A DNA stretch of 64,000 nt from Strigops habroptila (GCF_004027225.2 NC_044296.2:5203943-5267942); one strand, 5' to 3'. Positions 47,024-58,376 are shown, counted from the stretch's first letter. Numbers and translations are program-made. Notes: a model not told the origin generated them from the sequence alone.

Positions 47024-50000
47024 CTGCCAAGGCAACGCAGAGGCAGATTTAACCCACAGCACTTCCAGGCAGAAACAAACCCAGGTTCAAGGCAGCTGCT
47101 GCCCCCGTTTTCCACAGCTTTCCAGGTCTTTGGGACCTTACAAGAGGAGTCCCATGCATTGGGAAACCTTTGCACAGATCCTATAGGACTTCAGGATGTG
47201 TCTGGAAATCCCTGCAGCTCTTTCCTACATGCAGAACCCCCTCAAACCCTTCGGCAGCCCTATCTCCGGCCTGGGGACTGGCCTCCTCTTTGCTTGAAAG
47301 GTTTCCAAGCAAGGTGGCAAACAGGAAAACTGTTACAGAGACAGATGCTTGGGCCAGTAACTGAATCATGAACCTCTCCTGGCTTCAGCTTCCCTCCTGG
47401 TTCCCTGCACAGCTCTCCCAAGGATGAAGCTTTCCCAGGGACAAGCCAGGGTCAACACCAAAGGGGTCTGGATCTACAGGGTCACTGTCCCTCTCATGGC
47501 CACCACCAGACAGTGGAAGGTTGAAGGGAACGTGCCCACCACTGGGAAGGAAGAGCTCGCACTGACCTGAGAGGTGTTTGGCGCAGTTTGTGTCAGCTTT
47601 GAGGTCATGGTCCCGATCCCGAGTGGAGAACGGCAGCTGCCTGAAGTCCCCGATGGCATTTTCCAGCTCTCCAGACAGAGGTCCCAGCAGGTTGAGCGTG
47701 TAGGCTGTGCTCTCACCACCGAGGCTGAAGACAAACTGAATCACCTGGGAATTTCCCTCCCAGTCTTCCAGCTCAATCAGGAGATTGTATCTTCCCTCTT
47801 GGACAAGGCGATGTATCTTCTCCAGGCCCAACCAGAAGTCACCTAAAACAAGACACATTGCAGTGGGTATGGGGACACAAACGTGCCATGCAGACACATG
47901 AACAGGCTCCAGAGACAAAGAGGGACAATCCAGGACACTGCAGCATTTGAATCACTGTCTGGCCCCTGCAGGACAAGTCAGGAAGACCAAGGACTCTTGG
48001 CCTGCAAGCAGTGTCCCCCCTCCTTAGCCCAGCATTGTTTTGTGGCACACAGAGATCTTCAGGGGCCACCACCAGGGAATAATTTATGCCAAGATATCAC
48101 TTATCCCACAGTAAGATAGATACCATCATCCACCTACCACGAAGGTCTCCAAAGCCATTCTTGTAGGCATCCCAAAGTTGGTCAAAGTCCACAGAGCCGT
48201 CTGTGCGCCTCTGGATCACTGTCCAGCCACCTTCTGCAGCAGGGAAAACATGGTCATTTGGGGTTACCCTTTACAAGGCCACCACGCAAAGGGCTGTGGG
48301 ACGTGTACACTGCTTTACCTGTGGTCATGTCACAGTAGACCTTGAAGGGCTGGGACCCTGCAGGCTGCACTTGGAAAACGCCGCTGCCCTGCTGCCCAGC
48401 CAGGAAAAGCTGGTGGCAATCCTCCGGGAGCTCTGCAGGGGAAGGAAACAGCCATTGAGAAGATGATGGGCCTGAGTCCCACTTCCTCAGCAGGTTGCTC
48501 CTACCACAGCCCCGGCACTTGCAGCCCTGGCCCCCAGCCCAGCAGCTGTGCACAGCAGTGGCCACGGCTCCGGACACGTGCCGCCGGCTTCAGCATCTTT
48601 CAACTCTGTGACCCTGTATCTCCCCATTCATCCAAACACAGCTCCTCGGGCTTCAGCCCAAGGAAGAAGCCAGGCACTGGGCCAGGCGCGGGTGACCTAG
48701 GCTGGAGAGCACAGCTTCCAGTGGAGAAGAAACCCAAGGAACTTCCCAGCTCACTCTGCAGCAGGCAGGAGCATCCCGTTTGGGGTGAAGCTGTCTCAAA
48801 GGGCCTCAGCAGCAGAGAAGGTGCCTGAGCACACAGCACCCAACCTCATGCTCCCAGCGACCATGGTGGCCCCAGCAGACATCTCACTGGGCAATCTGCC
48901 ACCAGCAGGCGCGGGGCCAGGTTGGGCTGACCCTTTTTTGTCCAAGACACATTGACCGGGGCAGAGATGGGGTGAGTGGACCTCGGGGAGCCCCAGCTCA
49001 TTGCACCCAGTGCATTGCCCAGGGTGAGGTCACCCCGAGCTCATCCCCCTCTATCCCCACACACGAGCTGGGCTCCCACCTCTCCTCCTGCCCCTGCGGG
49101 ACTTTGTCCAGAGCCGCCAGCAAAGCACCGTTTCAACAGTACTGATAAAAGTCCATCCAGGAATTGAGGAAGAGACGGGGAAGGGGGTGTGGGGGGTGAA
49201 ACCTGTTACAAAACCCGAGTCAAAAGGCCACAGGAGGATGAGCAGCCCCGGGGCTGTGGCGCAGTCAAGGGGCTCTTTGTCAGCCGGGACAGGTGCCCCC
49301 GTCACCCCCAGACAAAGGGGGCCTGTTCTCCCCATGCAAGGGTGGGATGGATTTGGGTGGCTCCACAGCTGCTGCCAGCATGACCCCGAGACAGACGGGT
49401 GAGGAAACCCAGAGACAATCCTCGGCTGTGCTGGGGTGCTGCTGCCCCCGCCAGAGCCCCGCCATGGGGTCCCCGCTTACTGTATCTGCCCCCAGGGTCA
49501 GGGCTGGCACCAAGACTGGGGAGCAGCAGCATGGAGAGGGGCCTCCCCCACTGCTGTGGGGCTTCACATGGGGCAGAAGGGGGGAAATGGGGGCTCTGAG
49601 CTGTGGAGGGCAAGAGCAAGATGCATCCCTGTGGGGCATTGCCCCCTGCCCCGTCTTCACTGAGCACCCGCAGGGCCCCAGTGCTTTGTTGGGGTGAAGA
49701 GTGGAGCCATTAGATCTGAGCTCTTCCCTGTGAGGGTGCTGAGGCGCTGGCACAGGGTGCCCAGAGAAGCTGTGGCTGCCCCATCCCTGGCAGTGTTCAA
49801 GGCCAGGTTGGACACAGGGGCTTGGAGCAACCTGCTCTAGTGGAAGGTGTCCCTGCCCGGGGCAGGGATTGGAGCTGCAGGAGTTTTAATCTCTCTTCCA
49901 ACCCGAACCAGGCTGAGATTCTATGAAAGGTCAGCACGGGGGGGGGGACAACCAGGGGACAGCAACGTGACACCCGCCACCACCTTTCACCCATTTTCCC

Positions 50001-53000
50001 CCTTCTCCCCCCCGACCACCCCAGTGAACTTTCCTCTCCTTGGCACTGGGCCCTCTCCCACCGCCGCAGCCATCAGCACAGCGGAGCCATCAGCATCCCC
50101 GCGCCATGCCAGCATGGGACCGGAGCCACTGAGCCCACCCGTGCACCCACAAGACCAGAGTGTGACCCCAAGCACCCCCCCCAAGCCCATGCACACATGT
50201 TCTGCATGAAGGATCAAAACCACACACAGCCACTGTCCCGGGTTTGCCTGGGATAGAGTTAGTTTTCTCCCTAGTAGCCAGCACCATGGGGAGGCCAAGT
50301 GCATCCCTGACTGCCCCACTTTGTAGGGGAAGGGAGGCCAAACAAAGCCTGGGAGGAGGAAACCCACAACCCGACCCCATACCCGCAGCAGCAGCCAACA
50401 GCACGGCAGCAGAAAGGTGCTGGAGCCTGCTGAGCTCCTCACCTCCTCTCCCATTGCATCTCCAGCATCAGCAGGACAGTGCCCAGGAGAACGCTCCAGC
50501 ATCCAGAAAGCAACCCCATCCCTGCCTGTTATGTTTCTCCTGAGCCTTGGCCACTCTCCCTCCCATCCCAGTCCCTAGTGCACCAGGGACTTCTCAAGCA
50601 GCTGAATGAGATGCAGCTGCTTGACCAGCCTCAGCTCAACCTTTGTTTGAGGAACATGCTCGTTAGTTCCAGTTCGTGTTGCACATCCCTATGGCACCGG
50701 CAGAACAACAAGCCCTCCTGGCTGCTCTGGATGTTTGCCTTTCCCTCCCCCTTTTATTTAGCCAAACAAGACAGGAGAATCAACAAGGCTCCTGGAGCTG
50801 CCTCGGGCACGGCACCCTTATTACCCAACAGGATCTCCAGGCATGACAGGAGGTCACCAACCTGGGATAAACACCCTGTCTCGCTGATGGCAGGGCAGGC
50901 CTGGAGCTGGTTTTTCATCGCCTCCCCCTCACCCAACCCATTTATTTTGGAGTCCCAGAGCCATGGGGAGAAGGCTTTGCAGGGCTCTGCCTTTCCCCTA
51001 CTGGGCCGGCTGCCAGGCAGCACAGGCTCTGCCTGAAGACATGATCCTCTTTCTGCAAGCGATTAAACCTTTCACTCTCCAAGCTGCTTCGAGCCTTCAA
51101 CTTTCACATGCTTGGCCCTGTGCCATTTCTGGCCTGAAAAAAAACACCAAACTTGAGCTCACTTGGATGCAAATAAAAGGGTCTTTCTCAAAGGGCTGCT
51201 GGTGGAGCTCAGTTCTGTTCACCAGCACCACGGCTCTGCCTGACAATAGCACAGAGCAGCCACGAGCCTCCCCACACAGAGGGCACGGCGCTGGCCCACC
51301 AGACATTGAGGGCTTCAGGATTTGCCAGCAAACCCCCTTGGTTTGCTTATGAGAGGAAGCCAATTTGTTTTCTGTCAGCAATATCAACATCAGGGATTAG
51401 GCAAGAGGAGGGTGAGCTCCCTCACGGGAGGGAGGAGGGATGCCTGGGGCACTGGGGATGCTCAGGGTCTCCCCATCAGAATCATGCACAAGGAGGTGCT
51501 GAGCCCTCATAGCACCCCCAGGGGCTGTGGGTCCTCACCGTGCTGCACCCAGCACCCATCAGCACAGCCTACATCTGCCACCATTGAGTAGCAAAGGCCC
51601 AAACCCATCTCCCTGCACCCCACTTTCAGCCTAACCCGAGAGCTGAGCAGGGGGCTTGGACTAATTGGCTGGACTAGATGACTTTTAAAGGTCCCTTCCA
51701 ACCCAAATGATACTAGGATTCTATGGCACACTACCGAGGGCAAGCCAGAAAGCAGAGCTGGAGGAAAAACACAGAGGGAAAGAGGTTTTGAGATGCTGCT
51801 GTCACCAAGGGAGACCTTACATAGGCCCACCACAGGCTGGCCAACCCCACTGAGCCGAGCACCAGGAGTCTGGAGCCCCATGTCCCATCTCTTTCCTTGT
51901 CTGCATCAGTTCTGCAGCTCTTTTGTTCTGCTCACCCAGCTTCCAGGCACAGCAGTGACAGCTCCCAGCTCCTCATTCAAACTACCACGTGTTTTCCCAT
52001 TGCTATCCCTGCCTGGAGCAGGATTTCCCCACGCATCTCCTCCTGGTTTCTGTTTGGCTTGCACTGGACATCCCCAGACAGCTGCACACAGAGCCAGCAC
52101 CCTGATTTAGCTGACTTAGCACCAGAGCAGCTGCTCTGGCCAGCAAACCCTGCGGGGACACCGGTTCCTGTCTGGGAGGAGGCTGCAGGACACGGCACAG
52201 CTGGGGACACCCGCTCGGATGCCCTGTGGGAGCTCCTCCAGCCCTTCGCTGGCACAGAAGATGCTCCAGATGCAGCATGCACTTGCCTGCTCTAGTGCTG
52301 GGAGTGCCCAGTGCCCTCCCTGCCCAGGCGCTCCCTGCAGCTCAGCACTTTCGGCTGAGGATACTGTGAGCTGAGGCACTCGACTTTCATGCATGTGCCC
52401 TAAATATGAGCCATTATAATGCGCAAGGATTCCAGTAGCTAAAAGAGCTACAGGAAACCTGGAAAGGGGCTTTGGACAACGACCTGGAGGGACAGGCCAA
52501 GGGGAATGGCTTTAACCTGCCAGAGGGGAGATTGAGATGAGCTCTGAGGCAGCAGCTCTTCCCTGTGAGGGTGCTGAGGCGCTGGCACAGCGTGCCCAGA
52601 GAAGCTGTGGCTGCCCCATCCCTGGCAGTGTTCAAGGCCAGGTTGGGCACAGGGGCTTGGAGCAACCTGCTCTAGTGGAAGGTGTCCCTGCCCGTGGCAG
52701 GGGTTGGAGCTGGAGGAGCTTTAAGGTCCCTTCAACCCAAACCAGGCTGGGATTCTCTGATCTCTCTTTCCTCTCATGATCCTCTCATGGCTCCCAAACC
52801 CTCCCCTCCATCAGCAGACAGACTGGGCAGCCGGCCCTGCCTGGTACGGTTTGTGCAGGTGAACAAAGTTAACTCCAAGGAGCAGATATCTTCCTTTCCT
52901 CCCTGCATCCACACTCCCAACCTGTCAATCCTCTTTAACAAATACCTGCTAGCCGTTTTTGTCCTCTCCCCGCTGCATTCTTAACACCAGCCAGAAAAAT

Positions 53001-54831
53001 TCCTCTTAAATCCTTAAATTCCTCCTGGACTAATATCGATCCAGAAGGCTACAATCCTGCCCATGCTCCAGATCCCCTCAGTCTGGCCCAACTCCCAAGC
53101 TCTGGATTTGTGAGCAAATCTCACATCCTGACTCAGGACAACTGAACCTTTTGTTTCCAAACAGTTGTAGCTGCTGCAGGTTTGCTCCAGCGCAGGGCAG
53201 ATACTCACTGTGCAGCAGCACGGGCTCCCTGCTGGTGTTGTGGCTCTGGTTCATGAGGCTGAGGCTCTTCAGGTTTATCTTCCACTTTGGAGGCTGTGTT
53301 TTGTTGTCCTTCAGGTGGAAGGGGATCAGTAGATTGACCTAAAAAAGCAATGAGCAAGTCAGGACAGTTTAATTCCATCTTGTTTTCAACACTGGTACTC
53401 AGGGGAGCTCATCGGCCAAGACACCAGCCTCTCCCCTGTGACCAGAGCTGGGGCTGAACTTGCCCAGAAACCTCAAGGAATAGGAGATACCAGCAGCTGG
53501 GCAAAACCAGGAATTATCGTGGGTTTTCACACCTATGCTAAAGAGTTTATTCTGCAGATAAACCTAAAGGAAAAGCCCAGAGAGGCTCCATTCCCACACA
53601 CCAGTTCCTCCGTGCAAATGCTCTGGAAGCTTGTTGTTTGCTGCTGTGGCACAAGGACCAGGGCCATGGCCCTTGTAAAGTCCCCAAAGCTGGGAGCAGC
53701 GGCACAGCCGCTTCTCCTGTCACAGGATCCCAGCAGCGTGTGGGGCTGGATTGGGAGCTCACCTTGCTCTGCAGGCTCTTAATCTGCAGATTCTGCTTGT
53801 CCAGCTTGTACTGCTGCTGCTTGATCTTCTGCAGGAGCTCCTCGATTCGCAAGTTCTGAGCATCCATCAGGGACTGCAGGAGGTAAGGGGAAGAGCCAGG
53901 TGAACCCCACAGCTCTGGGGAGACCTTGGGGCTCCCAGGGACCCCTCAGCAGGACCTCCCCTGGGAAGGGGTCTCCCAATGCCCCTCGGTGGGTCTCCCA
54001 CGTGTGTGGGGGGATCTCCCACTGCCCCTCAGCCAGACCCCTAAGCCCAGTTCCCACCCACTGGCTCCCAGTGCCCCAGGAGAATCGGGTCCCCCCCACT
54101 CCTCCGAGGTACCCCCCATGCCCCGGGGGTGCTGCTCCCCACAGCAGCCCCCTTCCAGCAGCTCCCATCGCCCTGGGAAGGGTCCATTTCTCCATAGCAT
54201 TCCCGGCGGGAAGCCAGGGACCCCTCCCCTCTTCCCCCCAGGTCGCTGCCACTGCGCAGGGCGGGTCGGGTCTTCGGTGCCGGGGGGATGGTCCCCCGGT
54301 TCTGTGGGCGATGCTCACCTGCAGTGCTCCCAGGTCCCTGGCGCTCTGATTCCCGGCCGGCCTCGCCTGCAGCGCCAGCCGAAGGCGCCCCTCGATCTGC
54401 TCCAGCCGCCCCTGGATCTCGGCTTTATCAGCCGCCACCTCCTCCAGGCGCTGCCGCAAAGCCTCGGAGAGGTTGAGGAGCTGCCGGCCGCGGCCCTCCA
54501 GCTCCCGCACGCTGTCCCGCAGGCGCTCGCCCTGCTCCTGCGCATCCCGCGCCTGCCGCAGCAGCCGCCCTAGGGAGCTGTTATGGGCGCTCAGGCGACT
54601 GCCGAGCTCCCGCATCTGCCCCTTGGTGCGGTCCACGTGTTCCTTGAGGCCGTGCCCGAGCTGCAGCAGCCCGTGGGCGATCACGTTCACCTCGTCCCAG
54701 GAGGCGAACTGCGCCCGCCGCTCCTTGCCCGCCGCCCGCCGCTCGGCCCCGGGGCCCGCTCCCGCCGGCGCCGCGGCCGCGGTGGCGCACAGCAGCAGGA
54801 GCAGCAGCACCGACATCCCGGTGCGCTCCAT
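46842..54831 (-). CDS. ANGPTL4: ANGPTL4, angiopoietin-like 4, complete, 473 aa in seven exons
   Basis: This is a secreted inhibitor of lipoprotein lipase, induced by fasting and fatty acids in known species. Seven exons (54831-54319, 53873-53763, 53338-53209, 48432-48319, 48233-48138, 47842-47567, 47023-46842) give 1422 bases, or 473 residues, against 406 in human. In order: a signal peptide (about 1-22), the lipase-inhibiting segment [19 protein letters not shown] (44-62) with the acidic residue equivalent to human E40, a coiled coil through about residue 208, a linker (209-251), and a fibrinogen-like domain (about 253-473) containing [37 protein letters not shown] and [20 protein letters not shown]. 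The extra length is in exon 1. No cysteine precedes C257 in the mature chain, and no RRKR-like site was seen in the linker. Synteny with RAB11B and MARCHF2 supports the name. Confidence 0.96.
47024..47566 (-). other. ANGPTL4 intron 6
   Basis: 543-base intron of unique sequence between exons 6 and 7. Nothing else was recognised in it. Confidence 0.85.
47567..47842 (-). CDS. ANGPTL4: ANGPTL4 exon 6
   Basis: 276 bases, residues 322-413, from [17 protein letters not shown] to the calcium-site-like region [18 protein letters not shown]. The acceptor is TTGTTTTAG and the donor GTCAGT. Intron 5 upstream is 295 bases. Confidence 0.96.
48138..48233 (-). CDS. ANGPTL4: ANGPTL4 exon 5
   Basis: 96 bases encoding [20 protein letters not shown] to FGDLR, residues 290-321. 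The acceptor is TGCTGCAG and the donor GTAGGT. The GGWTVIQRR motif is a fibrinogen-domain signature. Confidence 0.95.
48319..48432 (-). CDS. ANGPTL4: ANGPTL4 exon 4 (start of fibrinogen-like domain)
   Basis: 114 bases encoding [20 protein letters not shown] to CDMTT, residues 252-289. The acceptor is CCCTGCAG and the donor GTAAAG. The split lysine codon joins exon 3 in frame to give HKLPEDC, comparable to human HRLPRDC. Confidence 0.95.
49717..49927 (+). mobile_element. CR1 LINE 3' tip
   Basis: 210 bases from GAGCTCTTCCCTGTGAGG to CAGGCTGAGATTCTATGA, in ANGPTL4 intron 3, antisense to the gene. Confidence 0.9.
50231..50345 (+). mobile_element. Possible degenerate endogenous-retrovirus LTR fragment
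   Basis: The stretch GGGTTTGCCTGGGATAGAG followed by TTAGTTTTCTCCCTAGTAGC resembles the start of a common avian LTR family as I remember it. No second LTR, primer-binding site or retroviral coding sequence was seen, so this is at most a solo-LTR remnant. Boundaries are guesses. Confidence 0.4.
51636..51724 (+). mobile_element. Old CR1 3' tip of a different subfamily
   Basis: GGACTAATTGGCTGGACTAG through GGTCCCTTCCAACCC to AGGATTCTATGG; only the last ~85 bases are recognisable. Confidence 0.75.
52436..52763 (+). mobile_element. CR1 LINE 3' fragment, young type
   Basis: About 330 bases from AGCTAAAAGAGCTACAGG to GGCTGGGATTCTCTGA. Confidence 0.91.
53209..53338 (-). CDS. ANGPTL4: ANGPTL4 exon 3 (linker)
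   Basis: 130 bases, residues 209-251 plus one base. It starts [20 protein letters not shown] and contains sequons NKT, NQS and NTS. The acceptor is TTTTTTAG and the donor GTGAGT. Phase and 43-residue length match the human linker, but sequence conservation is low, so it was recognised by splice sites and position. Confidence 0.88.
53339..53762 (-). other. ANGPTL4 intron 2
   Basis: 424-base intron of unique sequence. No feature was recognised. Confidence 0.85.
53763..53873 (-). CDS. ANGPTL4: ANGPTL4 exon 2 (coiled coil)
   Basis: 111 bases in phase 0 at both ends, residues 172-208, glutamine- and lysine-rich coiled coil ending SLQSK. The acceptor is CTCCTGCAG and the donor GTGAGC. The 37-residue length fits the corresponding human coiled-coil segment. 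Confidence 0.94.
53874..54318 (-). other. ANGPTL4 intron 1
   Basis: 445-base GC-rich intron, C-rich on the plus strand. The frame is open across much of it on the minus strand, so the exon 1 open frame appears longer than the true exon. The GTGAGC donor at 54318 and the exon 2 acceptor define it. Confidence 0.85.
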
Positions 54832-55010
54832 GTCCACCCGCTCCGGTGCTCGCTCCGCCGCCGCGGCCCCGCTTTTATCGCCGCCCGCGCACCGCGATGG
54901 GGAGGGACCCGCCACCGGCCCCTCCCCGCCCGCCCGGCCCCGCCGCTTTGTTCGCCCTCCCCCGGGTCGGGGCCGCTCCGCAACCCTTGCCCGCGGCAGC
55001 CCCGAGGCTC
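54250..55010. promoter_or_regulatory. CpG island, ANGPTL4 promoter and exon 1
   Basis: CpG-dense sequence covering exon 1 and about 180 bases upstream. A TATA-like GATAAAAG occurs on the minus strand at 54879-54872, 41 bases before the ATG. If used, it would leave a 5' UTR of only about 15 bases, so a start further upstream is also possible. Confidence 0.6.
54319..54831 (-). CDS. ANGPTL4: ANGPTL4 exon 1 (signal peptide, LPL-inhibitory motif, coiled coil)
   Basis: 513 bases, residues 1-171, in phase 0 at the donor CTGCAG|GTGAGC. The ATG context GACATGG is strong; the frame is open further upstream, but the hydrophobic leader directly follows this ATG ([16 protein letters not shown]). The heptad-like acidic/basic pattern runs from about residue 60 to 155. 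N-glycosylation sequons occur at NSS, NLS and NQS. Confidence 0.93.
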
Positions 55011-55044
55011 AGAGACCGGACCAAGAACCCCCCCACCCCCCCCG

Positions 55045-55205
55045 GTCCCCATTCCCATTCCTGCCCCATCACCATCCCCATGTCTATCCTCATCCCTATC
55101 CCTTCCCCATCCTCATTCCTTTCCCCCTCCCCACCCCTTCCCACTCCCTTTCCCTTCCCCGTCCTCATCCCCATCCCTATCGCCATCCCTATCCATTCCC
55201 CACCC
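55045..55205. repeat. CCCATC-type degenerate hexamer array next to ANGPTL4 promoter
   Basis: About 160 bases of imperfect CCCATC/CCCTATCC/CCCCATT units on the plus strand, so G-runs of 3-4 spaced by 2-4 bases on the ANGPTL4-coding strand. Open frames through it (His/Pro/Ser-rich) are artefacts. Confidence 0.85.
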
Positions 55206-55267
55206 TTGCACCAAGGCCCCTCATCCCAGATTGCCTCCTGTCGGCAGCAAAAAAATCACGTTTAAGC

Positions 55268-55843
55268 ATGAGTAGCAGGTCAAATGAGGGGATTCTCCCC
55301 CTCTGCCGTGCTCTGGCGAGACCCCCCCTGCAGTCCTGATCCAGCTCTGGGGCAGCAGCACAAGAGGGACATGGAGCTGCTGGAGCGAGGCCAGAGGAGC
55401 CCACGGAGCTGCTGCGAGGGCTGGAGCAGCTCTGCTCTGGAGCCAGGCTGAGAGAGCTGGGCTGGGGCAGCCTGGAGAAGAGAAGGCTCCTGAAGGGGAG
55501 ACCTTAGAGCAGCTCCAGTGCCTAAAGGGGCTCCAGGAAACCTGGAGAGGGGCTTTGGACAAGGGATGGAGGGACAGGCCAAGGGGAATGGCTTTAACCT
55601 GCCAGAGGGGAGATTGAGATGAGCTCTGAGGCAGAAGCTCTTCCCTGTGAGGGTGCTGAGGCGCTGGCACAGGGTGCCCAGAGAAGCTGTGGCTGCCCCA
55701 TCCCTGGCAGTGTTCAAGGCCAGGTTGGGCACAGGGGCTTGGAGCAACCTGCTCTAGTGGAAGGTGTCCCTGCCCGTGGCAGGGGGTTGGAACTGGATGA
55801 GCATTAAGGTCCCTTCAACCCAAACCATTCCATGATTCTATGA
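55268..55843 (+). mobile_element. CR1 LINE 3' fragment, young type
   Basis: About 575 bases from GAGTAGCAGGTCAAATG to CCATGATTCTATGAT, located about 60 bases upstream (promoter-distal) of the 55045-55205 array. Confidence 0.92.
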
Positions 55844-58376
55844 TAAATGCCATCCCAAACTATCTCTAGTCAAACGCCTGCAGGCGCAGGAGTCCCGGGT
55901 GATGTCCCACAGGGAGCCACCAGCTCTGGGGAAGGTGCACACTTGGGGTCAGCTCCTGTGCACCCATGGGTTGAGCATGATGTTCACTCCTCTAAATGCT
56001 CCCAGTCTCCCAAGGATGAATTCCTCCCCCCTGTAAGGCTTCAATCTTCCCCCTTTGAAAAATGTGCATCATTTGTGACTTGGACTCTGGTTACCGGCTC
56101 TTCCCTCTTGTCCTCCCTTTTTTCCACTGGCTTAAAAGGGATTTTCAGTCTGTTTTTTCTTCCCATCAATTCACACACTGTGATGGAGCCTTTCAGCTCC
56201 TTTCAGCTAAAAGCAGATGGAGCCCTTCTGCTCCCTCCCCACTTGGTGTTTCCTCTGGATCTGCCATAGCACATCCTAGAGCAAGGAGCAGCATTCCCAT
56301 CCACACCACCTTTTGGGGCTCAATCCCAGCTTCCCAGCACTGCTGGGCCCTCCTGCACATCTGGATGGCAGTAAACCCCATGGGAGCAGGGCTCAGAGAG
56401 GGACTTGTTCTCTGCTCCCCTCTGCTCAGCCCCGCAGGAGCCTGCAGCACTTCTGCCTCCATCCCACTGCCGCTCCCACCCTTGGGCACATCCCACCCAC
56501 TGCAGGGAAGATCCCATGGGAGATGCACTGTGGGTTTGCAGAGCTGGTTTTGAAGCCTGGCCTCTCCCTTGCTCTCAGCCTTGCCGGAGCCATGACGTGC
56601 ATATCCAACACTTCCATCAAGCCCAACTTATTTTCCCCTCCCCACATAGGCAACTAATAAAAGGGTTTCCCATCTTTTTTGCTGTTTTCCCTGTTGTTGG
56701 GAGCGAAGCAGCTCCTCGGTGGAGGTGTGTTTATGTACAAAGACTCCACAAGAACAATTTCCAGCTGCTGCTTTCTTGTTCTTCTGGCCCTGGGCTGTCT
56801 CCAAGCCTTTCCCAGGTTGCTGCTGCAGAAACAGTGAGTGAGAGGCCTCGGGGCGAGCACCCAGCACAGGGAGGAGTCACAGACTCTTACAGAGGTAAGA
56901 GTTAAGGAGGAATTCAGGAAATTTCAGCAGGCAGAGCCCAGCCCCCTCCACCAGTCGATGCTTTCTCATTTATTTCATGGTTAGAAGGAATTTTTCAAAC
57001 GAGGAAAAAGGAAAAGGAGAAAAACCTGATATAGAAAACACTGCAGGGAGAAAGGCAGCACAAAATGTGAACTGTGGGCGTTGCTTTTTCCAGACCTTTG
57101 AGGCTTGGGGCTGTGGAAGGGAGCTGGGGCCAAGGGGAGGGTGGTGGTGATGTGGAAGGTGGTGATGACCCCCCATCAGGCTTCTCTGCACAGCCCAGGG
57201 CTCCTGTGTGGTCCTTTGGGGTGCACCTTGCTGCCTTGTTCCCCCTTCACTCCCAGATCATGCCAGATGTTGTACATCTGTCCTCCCTCAGGGATGGACC
57301 CGCCACCCTCCCCAGTGCTGGGGGGGCAGCCACAGCTGTGCTAGAAATTCCCCAAATTTGGTGGTCCCCCCAAAAAAAAACCCCATGAAAAGTCTCATTT
57401 TCCTCTTGGTCCTGCTGGTTTGGGGCATCCCAGGAGATGTGAGCCAGCAGGAGCCATGCCCATGAGCCTGAGTTTGGAGCATAGCATCCCAAGGGCCTTC
57501 TGAACCAGGAAACACCAACCCCGAGTCACTGGGACAAACAGGGAAGCCCAGTTTCATGTGTTGACTATTGGTCTGGGTTAACGACGTCAGGCAAAATGAA
57601 TCCTTGTGAGCGGCTCCGTTCCCTGCCCTGCTGTTACCCAACACTGGAGCTTGTCCTGGGAATCGCTGGGGTTACGCCGGGTGCCGAAGCAGACGTGTCC
57701 CCACTGGTTGTTTTCTGCATTTGCAGTGTTTGTGCTGAGGCAGGAGAGGGATAATGGAAGGAGCCGAGGCCTGTGGAGAAGCCCCATGATTTATGCATAT
57801 TCCTTCAGCTGTATTTTCCTACGCGGACATCTTCAATTTGCCGTGAGAAATATGAATTTTTAATGGGCACAAGTGAAAAGTCCCCCGAGGCCCTGAGCTC
57901 CTGTGGGCTGGGGATGACCACAGGTCAATGGGAAGGTGCTTTCTGCAGAGCCGGATGCACTTGAGTTTAAATAGAGGTTCAGAGTCTGGCCAGCGGGGAT
58001 TTCCCTGTGCCAAGAGGGAGCCCTGGTCTGCCCTGCATGGAAAAGTGCTGCAGCCAAAATCCCTGTGGGGTTTTGCTCAGTCTGGGGCTGGGGAAGGGCC
58101 CTCAGGGCTGCCCCTGGGTCTCTGCAGGTTCATCAGGGTCCCCCTGCCTGGGTCATCTCTCGAGGAGGGAACAGTAGGCTCCAAAGGCAGTGATTTTTTG
58201 TGAAGGTCTCTCTGTGGGAACAGGGGTTGTCCCGTCCCCATCTCTATCCCTGTGCTAATCACCACACCTGTCTTCATCCCCACCCCTTCTTCATGCCGTT
58301 TCCTCCAGCCCAGGCAAATTTCCAGCTTCGAAAGGCAGTATCCCCAGCACACATCATAAGTATCTCCTCGGAACAA

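Larger units (their letters stand above)
48433..53208 (-). other. ANGPTL4 intron 3
   Basis: 4.78 kb, by far the largest ANGPTL4 intron. It holds three CR1 pieces (49717-49927, 51636-51724, 52436-52763), all antisense to the gene, and a possible LTR fragment at 50231-50345. A PPAR-type DR1 site, known in the human third intron, was sought by eye and no convincing copy was found. Confidence 0.85.

Noticed and set aside
48433..53208. PPAR response element (DR1) in ANGPTL4 intron 3
   Set aside because: Expected from the human gene, but the closest matches (such as AGGGTGAGGTCA near 49022) lack the one-base spacer; a matrix scan would be needed.
54473..55339. 288-residue plus-strand open frame opposite ANGPTL4 exon 1
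   Set aside because: It is the antisense shadow of the GC-rich coding exon and then the low-complexity array.
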